A stretch of 13,722 nt of DNA from an uncultured Clostridium sp. (GCA_900550335.1 URRU01000027.1:1-13722); one strand, 5' to 3'; positions 1 through 7,428 are shown, numbered from the stretch's first letter. Notes: a model not told the origin generated them from the letters alone. Numbers and translations are program-made.

Positions 1-4
1 AAGG

Positions 5-53
5 TACTGTCACAAGAACACCTTTTAAAGGTGTTCTGTGGCAGTATTTTTTT
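5..53 (+). terminator. Strong intrinsic terminator of an upstream gene
   Basis: Arms 5-24 and 27-46 form a stem of about 20 pairs: an outer part TACTGTCAC/GTGGCAGTA with one G-T pair, a single bulged A, and an inner part AGAACACC/GGTGTTCT that extends through the T/A run. Seven T residues follow at 47-53. It ends a plus-strand transcript that enters from left of the window. The gene it serves is not visible. Confidence 0.9.
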
Positions 54-102
54 ATTGTATTTTTTATAATATAAATTATAGCATCTCTTTTTAAATATAA
101 TT

Positions 103-294
103 TAATCCACAATAGGTATTGAAATAACATTAAATTTAAACTAAGCTAGATTATATGATTAGTAAAAAGTGTATAAATATGTAGTTAAAAAGTACTGAAA
201 TAATAGAAAAAATTAAATATCCAAGTAAAAATAGTGGATAAGTGGATAAAATTTTTATGTTTTTAAAAATATAAACAAGAAAGGCTGTGGATAG
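103..294. promoter_or_regulatory. Cluster of near-consensus DnaA-box-like 9-mers upstream of tadA
   Basis: Four 9-mers each differ from the DnaA box TTATCCACA at one base: TAATCCACA at 103-111, AGTGGATAA (reverse orientation) at 233-241 and again at 241-249, sharing one base, and TGTGGATAG (reverse orientation) at 286-294, just before the TTG start of the next gene. The rest of the 242-base gap is AT-rich, with no gene and no convincing promoter. DnaA binding is inferred from the motif only. Confidence 0.35.
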
Positions 295-296
295 AA

Positions 297-1448
297 TTGA
301 ATAGAGAAAAATCTAAGGTCATATCTTTTGATATGGGAAATCGTGTAAAAGATAAAGAGCTAGAAATAGTTAAAAGTAAGGAAGATGAAATACTAAATAA
401 AGAGATTTTAGATATATATGACAAAGATTTTGAAAAAATAGGAACTGCTACCAGAGGAGAAATTCACGAAAGAGGGTATATACACAAGGTAGTTCACTGT
501 TGGTTTGAAGAGGATACTGAAAATGGAAAATACTGCTATTTCCAGCAAAGAGCGATGTATAAAAGTTACCCGGGTCTTTATGGAGTGATGGTAGGTGGTC
601 ATATAGATTCTGGAGAGGATGTATTTGAAGCACTTAAGAGAGAAATCTCAGAAGAGGCTGGGATAGTGGCTAAAGAAGAAAACATTTCATTTATAAATGA
701 GATTTTCGAAAATATAATTGACGGAGATTTTATAGACAATGAAATTTGTGAGGTATATAGATACAAAGTAGATGAAGATACAGTATTTAGTCCTAATAAA
801 GAAGTTGCAAAAGTTGTAAGAATGAATGAAGAAGAGTATAAAAAATGTGTATTTGGAATAACTGAAACCGTTGAAGCAGAAGTTGTAGCAGTATCTAATC
901 AGCAGGGAATGAAGAAGTATGTTGTAGGCGATAAATTCTTTATACATACAGAGGATTTCTGTGAGTATGATCGTCAATATGTAAGAATGGTTACTGGAAT
1001 GGATGATGACGAGTATTTCATGATGGAGGCACTTAGAGAAGCGAAGAAGGCATACGATAAAGAAGAAACTCCAATTGGTGCGGTAATTGTAAAAGATGGA
1101 GAGATAATAGGAAGAGGACATAATTTAACAGAACATTTAAAGGATGCAACTGCACATTCTGAGATACTTGCAATAAAGAATGCGGCTAAGAAATTAAAGG
1201 GATGGAGATTATTTGGCTGCAAGATGTATGTAACTATGGAGCCTTGTATAATGTGCTGTGGAGCTATTGTAAATTCGAGAATCAGAGAAGTTGTTATAGG
1301 AGCTAAGAGAGTGAAGAATGCCAAGATAGAGAAACAGTCTGATTTTAAGAAGGAGTATTTTGAAGATTCTAAGGTTGAATACAAGTATGGGGTGTTAGAA
1401 GAAGAATGTGCTGGGATGCTGGGGAGATTCTTTAAAAGATTGAGATAG
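297..1448 (+). CDS. tadA: Nudix hydrolase-TadA fusion (tRNA adenosine-34 deaminase with N-terminal Nudix domain)
   Basis: The 383-residue protein carries two enzymes. Residues about 35-225 are a Nudix hydrolase with a perfect Nudix box at 101-123 (G101, E107, R115-E116, E119-E120, G122); the preceding stretch with EIHERGYIHKVVHCW resembles the IDI/YfcD-like branch. Residues 235-383 are a complete TadA deaminase, which converts A34 to inosine in tRNA-Arg(ACG). It shows the zinc ligand and proton shuttle motif H287-S288-E289 and P316-C317-I-M-C320. The usual HAE motif reads HSE here, but both catalytic residues are kept. The TadA part starts exactly at an internal Met235 (base 999) that resembles a normal TadA N-terminus, with no clear ribosome binding site before it. 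The start is TTG at 297 with AAAGG about 12 bases upstream; no in-frame ATG lies between the upstream stop at 264 and it, and Met13 at 333 is an alternative. The Nudix substrate is unknown. The gene is monocistronic, ending at a bidirectional terminator. Confidence 0.9.
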   Translation: MNREKSKVISFDMGNRVKDKELEIVKSKEDEILNKEILDIYDKDFEKIGTATRGEIHERGYIHKVVHCWFEEDTENGKYCYFQQRAMYKSYPGLYGVMVGGHIDSGEDVFEALKREISEEAGIVAKEENISFINEIFENIIDGDFIDNEICEVYRYKVDEDTVFSPNKEVAKVVRMNEEEYKKCVFGITETVEAEVVAVSNQQGMKKYVVGDKFFIHTEDFCEYDRQYVRMVTGMDDDEYFMMEALREAKKAYDKEETPIGAVIVKDGEIIGRGHNLTEHLKDATAHSEILAIKNAAKKLKGWRLFGCKMYVTMEPCIMCCGAIVNSRIREVVIGAKRVKNAKIEKQSDFKKEYFEDSKVEYKYGVLEEECAGMLGRFFKRLR

Positions 1449-1467
1449 AATATATTATAGAAAAAAT

Positions 1468-1512
1468 AAAACAACCCTACAGTTAAATTGACTTATATCT
1501 GTAGGGTTGTTT
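1468..1512. terminator. Bidirectional terminator between tadA and the lipoprotein genes
   Basis: A perfect 14-pair stem joins 1468-1482 (AAACAACCCTACAG) to 1499-1512 around a loop of about 16 bases. It lies between two convergent stop codons. On the minus strand it is followed by TTTTATTTTTTC, a good U-tract for the lipoprotein operon; on the plus strand the T-run is broken (TTTAGTTT) but adequate for tadA. Confidence 0.85.
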
Positions 1513-1515
1513 AGT

Positions 1516-2712
1516 TTATGGTAAATTATCTTCAATTACAACATTAAAGCTATTATAAACTTCTTTAAACATATCATCAATTTTTTCTTTATGAGAATAA
1601 TAATAATCTAAATTGCAATCCATATGGCAAGTTATTATATTTCTAGGTCTCACTTTACAACGAACTATAGAAATTTCATTATTATTTTTATAAATAATAC
1701 AAATTTTATCATCTTTTGTATCACTATAAACAACATTTCCATTACTTTTCATTTTATTGAAATAAGATGAAATATTATCTTCGTCTAAATTATGCTTATA
1801 ACCAAGATTTAAATAAAGATTTCCATCTAAAGACTTAAATTCAACATTTTTACCATTTATAGGAACTCTACCAGCTTTCATAAAATCGGGATAATTTACG
1901 CTTCCACAAAGATGATGAACTTTGTTGTATTCTACTGTATTATCAATTGTTTTATTATTAATAATATTTCTTCCTTCAATTGTACAATATTGAGTATCAT
2001 AGCTTTTTCCTTCAATATAATCACCAAGAAGAATTAATTTAGAAAAAGGTGGAACTTCTAGTAAATCCTCATTTAGTCCACTTTCATCTATTGTAGCAAT
2101 TTGTAATTTATTACCGTAAGATAAAACACTATCAGAGTTATTTCTAGGATTACTAGCAGCAACATCCTTCTTTTGTTCAACACTACCATCTAAATTAGCT
2201 ACAAAAGCTTTATAAACATTTGTAACTATACTATCAAACTCATCTAAATATTCTATAGGATAAATCATCATAAAACTAAAAATATCACTTCCCAAAAGAA
2301 TACTAGACTTATAATATTCAAAATTATTATTAGTTCCAGATACACTAAAACGAATATCCTTATAACTATCATAATTAATATTTTTTAGACTCGACATATC
2401 ATAATTATAAAGATTTCTAAAATTTGTTCCAGGCTTTTCCTTATATACCTTTAAAGATACTGAATTATCTTGAGTAGCTAAAGAAATATAATTATCACCT
2501 TCTTTGGAAATTCCTAAAAAACTAGGATAATTAAAGGTTACATCTTCAAAAGTATAACTATTGTAATCAACATTAGAAAAATCTATATTATCACAAGATT
2601 CAACAGAATTAGAGACATCAGATTTTTTAATATCTTTACTTTTGCAAGCTACTAAATTAAAAGATAATACAAAACAAAGAGTTAATACTGCAATTTTTTT
2701 AAAATATTTCAT
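1516..2712 (-). CDS. Putative secreted lipoprotein, tandem paralogue B (unknown function)
   Basis: The 398-residue product begins with a lysine-containing n-region, a hydrophobic stretch and the lipobox L20-V-A-C23, so it should be lipidated on Cys23 and held on the outer face of the membrane. I do not recognise a named family. It is about 25-35% identical by eye to the upstream gene: DFSNVxYN at 44-51, YPSFL at 62-66, the stretch YPIEYLDEFDSIVTNVY at 151-167, and a second SVNYPDFM at 271-278. The repeated YPxF motif and the VY.SF-type ends (about 166-170 and 385-389) suggest two related domains of about 110-150 residues each. The start is set by AGGAGG six bases before ATG; that ribosome binding site overlaps the upstream gene's end (10-base gap), so the two are co-transcribed and probably translationally coupled. 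No catalytic motif is visible. Confidence 0.8.
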   Translation of the reverse strand: MKYFKKIAVLTLCFVLSFNLVACKSKDIKKSDVSNSVESCDNIDFSNVDYNSYTFEDVTFNYPSFLGISKEGDNYISLATQDNSVSLKVYKEKPGTNFRNLYNYDMSSLKNINYDSYKDIRFSVSGTNNNFEYYKSSILLGSDIFSFMMIYPIEYLDEFDSIVTNVYKAFVANLDGSVEQKKDVAASNPRNNSDSVLSYGNKLQIATIDESGLNEDLLEVPPFSKLILLGDYIEGKSYDTQYCTIEGRNIINNKTIDNTVEYNKVHHLCGSVNYPDFMKAGRVPINGKNVEFKSLDGNLYLNLGYKHNLDEDNISSYFNKMKSNGNVVYSDTKDDKICIIYKNNNEISIVRCKVRPRNIITCHMDCNLDYYYSHKEKIDDMFKEVYNSFNVVIEDNLP

Positions 2713-2722
2713 AATCTACCTC

Positions 2723-3934
2723 CTAAAGCCCTCCGTTATGTCTAAATGAAGCTTTTATATTTTCAAAAATATCTAAGAACATTTTCTCATTATTATAATA
2801 AAAATCTGGTTCAACAGAAAGTGAAACATAATCCTTTTCGTTTTCATCTATGTAGTGAATTTCCATTGAAACATGAGAACGTGGTTGAGAACCAGCTTCT
2901 ATTATATAAAGAAAATTATCTGAAAGCTCTTTTTTTATGATATTTGAATATTTATTATCTGAACAATATTTATTAAAGAAAGCGACCGCATTAGGACATT
3001 CAGCTGGTTCTAAATTTTCTGTAGAGATAACAGAAAACTCAGCAAAGCCAGCTTCATTTTCATTAGTTCTAAAATTAATTCCGTATTTGGCATCAGGAAC
3101 CATTAAGAATTGCAGAAAATCAGGATATTTTACAGAGCAACCAGGTATATTAACTGTATTGTATCCAAAATTTCCATCAATATGAGAAGTTCCATATACA
3201 TTTTTTCCTATAATAGAGCAGTAGTCTATATTATAATTTTTGTTTTTATCATAATCTCCTAAAAACTCCATCTGTTCTTCATCTGAAATAGATAAAATCT
3301 TATCTTTCCCATCTAAGCTAGGAAGATTTGATTGACTTTTTTCTTCTTCAATAAATTCATCAGGACCTGCATATTTAACAAAACTATGATAAACTCTAGT
3401 AACTATTGGATCAAATTCTTTTTCATATTTTTTAGGATAGACCATCAATAAATTTTGAAGATAGTATCCATCTACACCTTCAAATATAATAGAACATTTG
3501 TAGTATACAGTTTTTCCATCATCTCCGGAAATTCTGTATTCATAGTCCTCAAATACATTAAATCCAACATTTTTAGAATTAGCTAAATCTTTGTCGTAAA
3601 TAGCTTTAAAATCAGAAATCTTTCCTGCATATTCTACACTCATATAGCAAGACTTGTTAGCAGTAAAAAATTCGACTTTGTTATCATCTAAAGAATCAGA
3701 AGTATACTCTAAAAAATCTGGTATATCAAAAGTAATACCATTAAAACCACCATAGTCATTATAACTTACATTTGAAAAATCAATAGACTCACAGTCAGGA
3801 TAATTATCATTAGAAGAACTCTGATTTTGTGAGGAAGATTTCTTTGAACCTTTAGAAATATTTTTTGATGCACAAGCAGAAAGATTAAATGCCAAAAGAG
3901 CAGCAAGAGAAATTGAAACAAACTTTTTAAACAC
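2723..3934 (-). CDS. Putative secreted lipoprotein, tandem paralogue A (unknown function)
   Basis: The protein has 403 residues from the start chosen here, with lipobox L18-S-A-C21 after a signal sequence beginning MFKKFVSIS, then a Ser/Lys/Asn-rich linker to about residue 47. Two halves each carry an I/YPDFL motif (71-75 and 270-274); the first half ends in YPKKYEKEFDPIVTRVYHSFV (166-186), nearly the same as in paralogue B. The reading frame is open to a GTG at 3943, but that GTG lies within the ribosome binding site AGAGGTG (3947-3941). The GTG at 3934, six bases downstream, is the better start and matches the MKYFKK-like start of paralogue B. It is first in a two-gene operon. The tandem arrangement implies local duplication. 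A role in binding a ligand or in envelope function is only a guess from its location. Confidence 0.8.
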   Translation of the reverse strand: MFKKFVSISLAALLAFNLSACASKNISKGSKKSSSQNQSSSNDNYPDCESIDFSNVSYNDYGGFNGITFDIPDFLEYTSDSLDDNKVEFFTANKSCYMSVEYAGKISDFKAIYDKDLANSKNVGFNVFEDYEYRISGDDGKTVYYKCSIIFEGVDGYYLQNLLMVYPKKYEKEFDPIVTRVYHSFVKYAGPDEFIEEEKSQSNLPSLDGKDKILSISDEEQMEFLGDYDKNKNYNIDYCSIIGKNVYGTSHIDGNFGYNTVNIPGCSVKYPDFLQFLMVPDAKYGINFRTNENEAGFAEFSVISTENLEPAECPNAVAFFNKYCSDNKYSNIIKKELSDNFLYIIEAGSQPRSHVSMEIHYIDENEKDYVSLSVEPDFYYNNEKMFLDIFENIKASFRHNGGL

Positions 3935-3975
3935 AAGAATCACCTCTATTTGTAATAATATTGTAATTTAAGGTT

Positions 3976-4005
3976 ATCATATAAAATATTTAATTTCAAA
4001 CTAAA
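3976..4005 (-). promoter_or_regulatory. Candidate promoter of the lipoprotein operon
   Basis: On the minus strand TATGAT (3981-3976) lies 17-18 bases downstream of a weak TTAGTT/TTTAGT box (4004-3999 or 4005-4000). Transcription would start near 3969, giving a leader of about 35 bases before the GTG at 3934. The -35 match is poor. Confidence 0.3.
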
Positions 4006-4017
4006 TTACTATAAACA

Positions 4018-4046
4018 TTGAAGAAGAAAATTTTATATGCTATATT
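4018..4046 (+). promoter_or_regulatory. Candidate sigma-A promoter of the CWB2 gene
   Basis: TTGAAG at 4018-4023 and TATATT at 4041-4046 are separated by exactly 17 bases. The start would fall near 4053, followed by the ribosome binding site AAGGAGGT at about 4060-4067. It sits back to back with the candidate lipoprotein promoter. Confidence 0.5.
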
Positions 4047-4075
4047 TAAATTAAAATAAAAAGGAGGTAATAGAT

Positions 4076-5290
4076 ATGAATAAGAAAAAAGTAATTTCAT
4101 TTTTATTAGCTGGAATGATGATTATTCCAAGTTTCTCAACGCCAATTCATGCTTTGACAAAAGGTGATAGAGAATATATAAGAGAACTAGCAAAACAAGA
4201 GGCTGAAAATGAATATGGTAAAAAATATAAATCAGTTATATTAGTAAATGAAAACTCTCTAACATCCGATGGTTTATGTGCTAGTGGATTAGTTGGAGCA
4301 ACTGAAGGATTATTTATTCCAATAGATGAAAGTAATTTATCTGCTAAAAATTTAGATAAGTCTCTAAAAAAGAATAATAGAAATTTAAAAAATGTATATA
4401 TTATAGGTGGAGTAAAGGCAATATCAGATAAATATAAAAATGAACTAGAATCTCTAGGATATGAATGTAAGAGAATAGAAGGAAAGGATAGAATAGAAAC
4501 TAGTTTTAAAATAGCTGATGAAATAAGTAAAATTAGTGAAGTTAAAGAATATGCTGTTGCAAGAGGCTTCAAAGGAGATGCAGATGCTGTAAGTATAGCA
4601 TTTCAATCCAAACTAAGAAAAATGCCGATAATTCTTTCAAAAGATGGAAAAACATTAAACTATAATACAAAAGGGAAAAAAGTATATGCTATAGGTGGAA
4701 CAGCTGTTTTATCAGATTCATTAGTGAATAGTTTAAATGCAAAAAGACTAGCTGGAAAAGATAGATTTAGAACTAATGAAGCTATAATAAAACACTTCAA
4801 AGAAACAAATATTTGTCCGGTAGATGGAATTAATGAAAGATTAGGAATAGCTATTATGGCATCTAATTATGGGTATGATCAACCAGTATTAATTACAGAA
4901 AATAGTTATAAAGGAATGTTTATAGGAAGACATTTTAGTTCAGCATATTTTCCAGATGATAAGAGAAGTATGACGTTACACAACTTGGCAGTACATGCTA
5001 GATATGGAACAGATAAATACTTGGATACTTTACATAAAAAAACTAAAGTTAAAAAATATGATTATATTTTTGGAAGAGAAGAGTATCCTATAACTCCTAT
5101 GCGGAATAGTAAACGTATAAAAGATTTTGAAAAGAATTACTATCCATTTGGATTATATAAGGTTGTAGATTATAAAGCATATTGGGGAGTAGATGAAAAT
5201 GACAATAGCCGTAGTTATTACCTTGTAAATAAAGAGAATGGAAAAATATATAAATATGATAAAAAGAAAGATACTTTAAGACAGGTATAA
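4076..5290 (+). CDS. Secreted cell-wall-binding repeat 2 (CWB2) protein
   Basis: The 404-residue protein has a Sec signal peptide (KKK n-region, hydrophobic core, likely cleavage after A26 in PIHA). Residues about 53-150 and 156-242 are two CWB2 (PF04122-type) units, each with a VYIIGG or VYAIGG strand motif (107-112 and 203-208) followed by the signature IEGKDRIET (134-142) or LAGKDRFRT (225-233). A third, degenerate unit starts near 256 (LGIAIMASNYGYDQPVLIT) but lacks the GxDR signature. In Clostridioides CWB2 domains work in threes and hold S-layer-type proteins on the wall through an anionic polymer, so the incomplete third copy is notable. The C-terminal 110 residues are Lys/Tyr-rich and unrecognised; they may be the functional part. 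The start is set by AAGGAGGT eight bases upstream of ATG. The gene is single and ends at the terminator at 5297. Confidence 0.85.
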   Translation: MNKKKVISFLLAGMMIIPSFSTPIHALTKGDREYIRELAKQEAENEYGKKYKSVILVNENSLTSDGLCASGLVGATEGLFIPIDESNLSAKNLDKSLKKNNRNLKNVYIIGGVKAISDKYKNELESLGYECKRIEGKDRIETSFKIADEISKISEVKEYAVARGFKGDADAVSIAFQSKLRKMPIILSKDGKTLNYNTKGKKVYAIGGTAVLSDSLVNSLNAKRLAGKDRFRTNEAIIKHFKETNICPVDGINERLGIAIMASNYGYDQPVLITENSYKGMFIGRHFSSAYFPDDKRSMTLHNLAVHARYGTDKYLDTLHKKTKVKKYDYIFGREEYPITPMRNSKRIKDFEKNYYPFGLYKVVDYKAYWGVDENDNSRSYYLVNKENGKIYKYDKKKDTLRQV

Positions 5291-5296
5291 TAATAT

Positions 5297-5328
5297 AAAG
5301 GGTGTTGTTTTTTACAGCACTCTTTTTT
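5297..5328 (+). terminator. Terminator of the CWB2 gene
   Basis: AAAGGGTGTTG (5297-5307) pairs with CAGCACTCTTT (5315-5325), including two G-T pairs, and runs into six T residues at 5323-5328. It lies six bases after the stop codon. Confidence 0.8.
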
Positions 5329-5354
5329 ATTAGCTATATAATAATTACATTTTC

Positions 5355-5440
5355 AAAAAATAATAAAGCCCCAGGAAAAAATGTGTGGAATTCCCGGAGC
5401 TTTGAGAAAAGAAATAAAAAAGAGTTGTATAAAATAATAC
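5355..5440 (-). ncRNA. Candidate small RNA (orphan promoter to terminator transcript)
   Basis: On the minus strand an excellent promoter at 5476-5447 is followed, about 45 bases past its predicted start near 5440, by a hairpin terminator at 5403-5365. The transcript would be about 80-90 bases. It contains no ATG and no ribosome binding site, so a peptide is unlikely. It lies downstream of the panC terminator and opposite the end of the CWB2 transcript. No RNA family is recognised; the 5' part is U-rich and the only clear structure is the terminator stem. It could instead be a remnant of a rearranged gene's leader. Confidence 0.35.
5365..5403 (-). terminator. Minus-strand terminator (end of the candidate small RNA)
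   Basis: The outer pairs AAAGC/GCTTT (5365-5369 and 5399-5403) are followed by CC/GG and GGAA/TTCC segments separated by single mismatches. On the minus strand the stem is followed by TTATTATTTTTTG (5364-5352). It is the second minus-strand terminator below panC and the only one for the orphan promoter at 5447-5476. Confidence 0.7.
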
Positions 5441-5446
5441 TAGTAC

Positions 5447-5476
5447 ATTATAACATATAAAAAAGGGAAATGTAAA
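5447..5476 (-). promoter_or_regulatory. Strong extended -10 promoter with no gene downstream
   Basis: On the minus strand TTTACA (5476-5471), an 18-base spacer, and a perfect TATAAT (5452-5447) preceded by TGT (5455-5453) give an extended -10 promoter, one of the best matches in the window. Downstream there is only the terminator at 5403-5365. Confidence 0.6.
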
Positions 5477-5509
5477 CAAAATATAGAAATAGTTTACAGA
5501 CAAATAAAA

Positions 5510-5552
5510 AACGAGGAAAACATTGAAATTTCAACAATGTATTGTCCTCGTT
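5510..5552 (-). terminator. Terminator of the panG-panB-panC operon
   Basis: AACGAGGA (5510-5517) pairs with TCCTCGTT (5545-5552); inside, ACATTG/CAATGT (5520-5525 and 5535-5540) extends the stem. On the minus strand it is followed by TTTTTATTTG. It lies about 70 bases after the panC stop codon. Confidence 0.75.
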
Positions 5553-5623
5553 AAAAAAATTAAAATAATTATAAAAAAAATATATAACGATAAAAATAAA
5601 AATAGTTAAAATTAATTCAGAAG

Positions 5624-6469
5624 CTAAGCTAATCTAAAAGTAAAATTATCTATAAGTCTAGTCTTACCTATAAACACAGCTATAGCAACAAGAACATCTC
5701 CTTCAACAGATTCTACAGGCTGAAGAGTTTCACTATCAACTATTTCTATGTAATCTGCTTTAGCTAGAGGTTCTTCTTTTATTTCGCTTTCTATAAGATC
5801 TCTTATTTCACTTACACATCTTAAACCACCTTCCATAGCAGCTTTAGCTTTTGTAAGGCTTCTATTAAGTACAAGAGCAGCAACTCTTTCTTCAGCAGAA
5901 AGATAAGTATTTCTTGAACTCTTAGCAAGACCATCAGCTTCTCTAACTATTGGGCATCCTACTATTTCAACATCCATGCTTAAATCTCTAACCATTCTTT
6001 TTATTATAGCTAACTGCTGAGCATCTTTTTCACCGAAATATGCTCTATCAGGAGTAACTATATTTAAGAACTTAGAAACAACTAAGCAAACTCCACCGAA
6101 ATGAACTGGTCTTTTAGCTCCACATAAACCTTTTGATAATCCTTCAACATTTACAGTTGTGCATTTATCAGGGAAGTACATTTCTTCTGGTTCTGGATTG
6201 AAAACTAAATTAGCTCCAGCATCTGTACAAAGAGCGTAGTCTTTTTCTATATCTCTTGGATAGTCTTCAAAATCTTCATTTGGTCCGAACTGGGTTGGGT
6301 TTACGAATACGCTGACAACTACTCTATCATTTTCTGAAACAGCTTTTTCTATTAATGATCTATGTCCTTCGTGAAGGTATCCCATAGTAGGTACATATCC
6401 TACAGTAAGTCCTTCTTTTCTCCAAGCTTTAACCTGTTCTCTAACTTCTTTTATTGTATGTACTAACAT
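5624..6469 (-). CDS. panC: Pantothenate synthetase (pantoate-beta-alanine ligase)
   Basis: This cytoplasmic enzyme joins pantoate to beta-alanine using ATP, through a pantoyl-adenylate, giving pantothenate. The 281-residue length matches the family. Motifs are in order: PTMGYLHEGH at 27-36 (nucleotidyl-transferase HxGH, with H33 and H36), FVNPTQF at 55-61, HFGGV at 123-127, FGEKDAQQL at 145-153 and KSSRN at 183-187 (KMSKS-equivalent loop). All key residues are present. The start has GGAGA seven bases upstream of ATG. It is the last pan gene, separated from panB by 131 AT-rich bases that hold a candidate promoter, so it may be partly transcribed on its own. Identification is certain from the motifs. 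Confidence 0.97.
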   Translation of the reverse strand: MLVHTIKEVREQVKAWRKEGLTVGYVPTMGYLHEGHRSLIEKAVSENDRVVVSVFVNPTQFGPNEDFEDYPRDIEKDYALCTDAGANLVFNPEPEEMYFPDKCTTVNVEGLSKGLCGAKRPVHFGGVCLVVSKFLNIVTPDRAYFGEKDAQQLAIIKRMVRDLSMDVEIVGCPIVREADGLAKSSRNTYLSAEERVAALVLNRSLTKAKAAMEGGLRCVSEIRDLIESEIKEEPLAKADYIEIVDSETLQPVESVEGDVLVAIAVFIGKTRLIDNFTFRLA

Positions 6470-6552
6470 TTTAATTCTCCAATCTAATTTTTATAAAGTT
6501 GTAATTTTATTCCTTATTTTAATTTCAATTAAATAAATTTCTAAATCTAATA

Positions 6553-6580
6553 ATTATATGATTAATAATATATAACTCAA
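6553..6580 (-). promoter_or_regulatory. Candidate internal promoter for panC
   Basis: In the panB-panC gap the minus strand carries TTGAGT (6580-6575), a 16-base spacer and a perfect TATAAT (6558-6553). Transcription would start near 6546, giving a leader of about 75 bases before panC. The sequence around it is very AT-rich, which raises the chance of a fortuitous match. Confidence 0.35.
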
Positions 6581-6600
6581 TCAATTTAATTTATATCTAA

Positions 6601-7428
6601 TTAATAAAGTTTTTTAAGTTCGTCTTCATCTATTTTAAAAGTATGTTTCTGTTCTGGGAATGAGCAGTTTTCAACTTCTTCTATATATTCACATATAGCA
6701 TCTCTCATTACCTTACCAGTATTTGCATACTGTTTAACGAATTTTGGAACGAAGTCATCAAACATTCCAAGCATATCCTGATAAACAAGTATCTGTCCGT
6801 CACAATCAACACCAGCACCGATTCCTATAGTAGGTATTGAAACAGCTTCAGTTATTAACTTTGCTATAGCAGCAGGAACACCTTCAAGTACTATTGAGAA
6901 AGCTCCAGCTTCTTCAAGAAGTTTAGCATCTTCTATTAATTTTCTAGCTGCTTCTTCAGTTTTTCCCTGAACTTTAAATCCACCAAATGCGTTTACAGAC
7001 TGAGGAGTAAGTCCTAAATGTCCCATAACTGGTATCTGAGCATCTACTATTGCTTTAACTTGTTTAGCTACTGTTGCACCACCTTCAAGTTTAACTGCGT
7101 GTGCGCCACCTTCTTTAACGATTCTTCCTGCGTTTCTTACAGCATCTTCTATAGATACATGGTAAGAAAGGAATGGCATATCTCCAACTATTAATGCATT
7201 TTTAGCACCTTTTTTTACTGCTCTAGTGTGGTAGATTATATCTTCAACAGTAACTCCAAGAGTATCTTCGTCTCCTTTTATAACCATTCCAAGAGAATCC
7301 CCAACTAGTATTCCGTTTATTCCACAGCTATCTATTATTTTAGCCATTGAATAATCGTATGCAGTTAACATACTTAATTTTTTACCTTCTTCTTTTGCTT
7401 TTTTGAATGATAATACAGTGTTTTTCAT
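6601..7428 (-). CDS. panB: Ketopantoate hydroxymethyltransferase
   Basis: PanB transfers a hydroxymethyl group from 5,10-methylene-tetrahydrofolate to alpha-ketoisovalerate, making ketopantoate, the first committed step to pantothenate and coenzyme A. The 275-residue protein shows the full set of motifs: MLTAYD at 20-25, VGDSLGM at 42-48 with the metal ligand D44, D83 in VGDMPF, VKLEGG at 112-117, GHLGLTPQS at 136-144, catalytic E182 in VLEGVP and IGIGAG at 201-206. Its ATG overlaps the stop codon of panG by one base (TAATG), and its ribosome binding site GGAGGT is within the end of panG, so translation of the two is coupled. Confidence 0.97.
   Translation of the reverse strand: MKNTVLSFKKAKEEGKKLSMLTAYDYSMAKIIDSCGINGILVGDSLGMVIKGDEDTLGVTVEDIIYHTRAVKKGAKNALIVGDMPFLSYHVSIEDAVRNAGRIVKEGGAHAVKLEGGATVAKQVKAIVDAQIPVMGHLGLTPQSVNAFGGFKVQGKTEEAARKLIEDAKLLEEAGAFSIVLEGVPAAIAKLITEAVSIPTIGIGAGVDCDGQILVYQDMLGMFDDFVPKFVKQYANTGKVMRDAICEYIEEVENCSFPEQKHTFKIDEDELKKLY

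Noticed and set aside
55..296. Promoter for the Nudix-TadA gene
   Set aside because: Several AT-rich -10-like words occur, but none has a -35 box at proper spacing, so no promoter is called.
974..1474. Long open frame on the minus strand opposite the TadA domain (166 codons)
   Set aside because: It is antisense to a gene with clear catalytic motifs, has no ribosome binding site or recognisable domain, and its Phe/Ser/Ile-rich content is what the complement of Lys/Glu-rich coding gives. The same holds for the frame at 687-1121.
4147..4572. Minus-strand open frame inside the CWB2 gene
   Set aside because: Shadow of a well-supported gene; no start signal and no domain.
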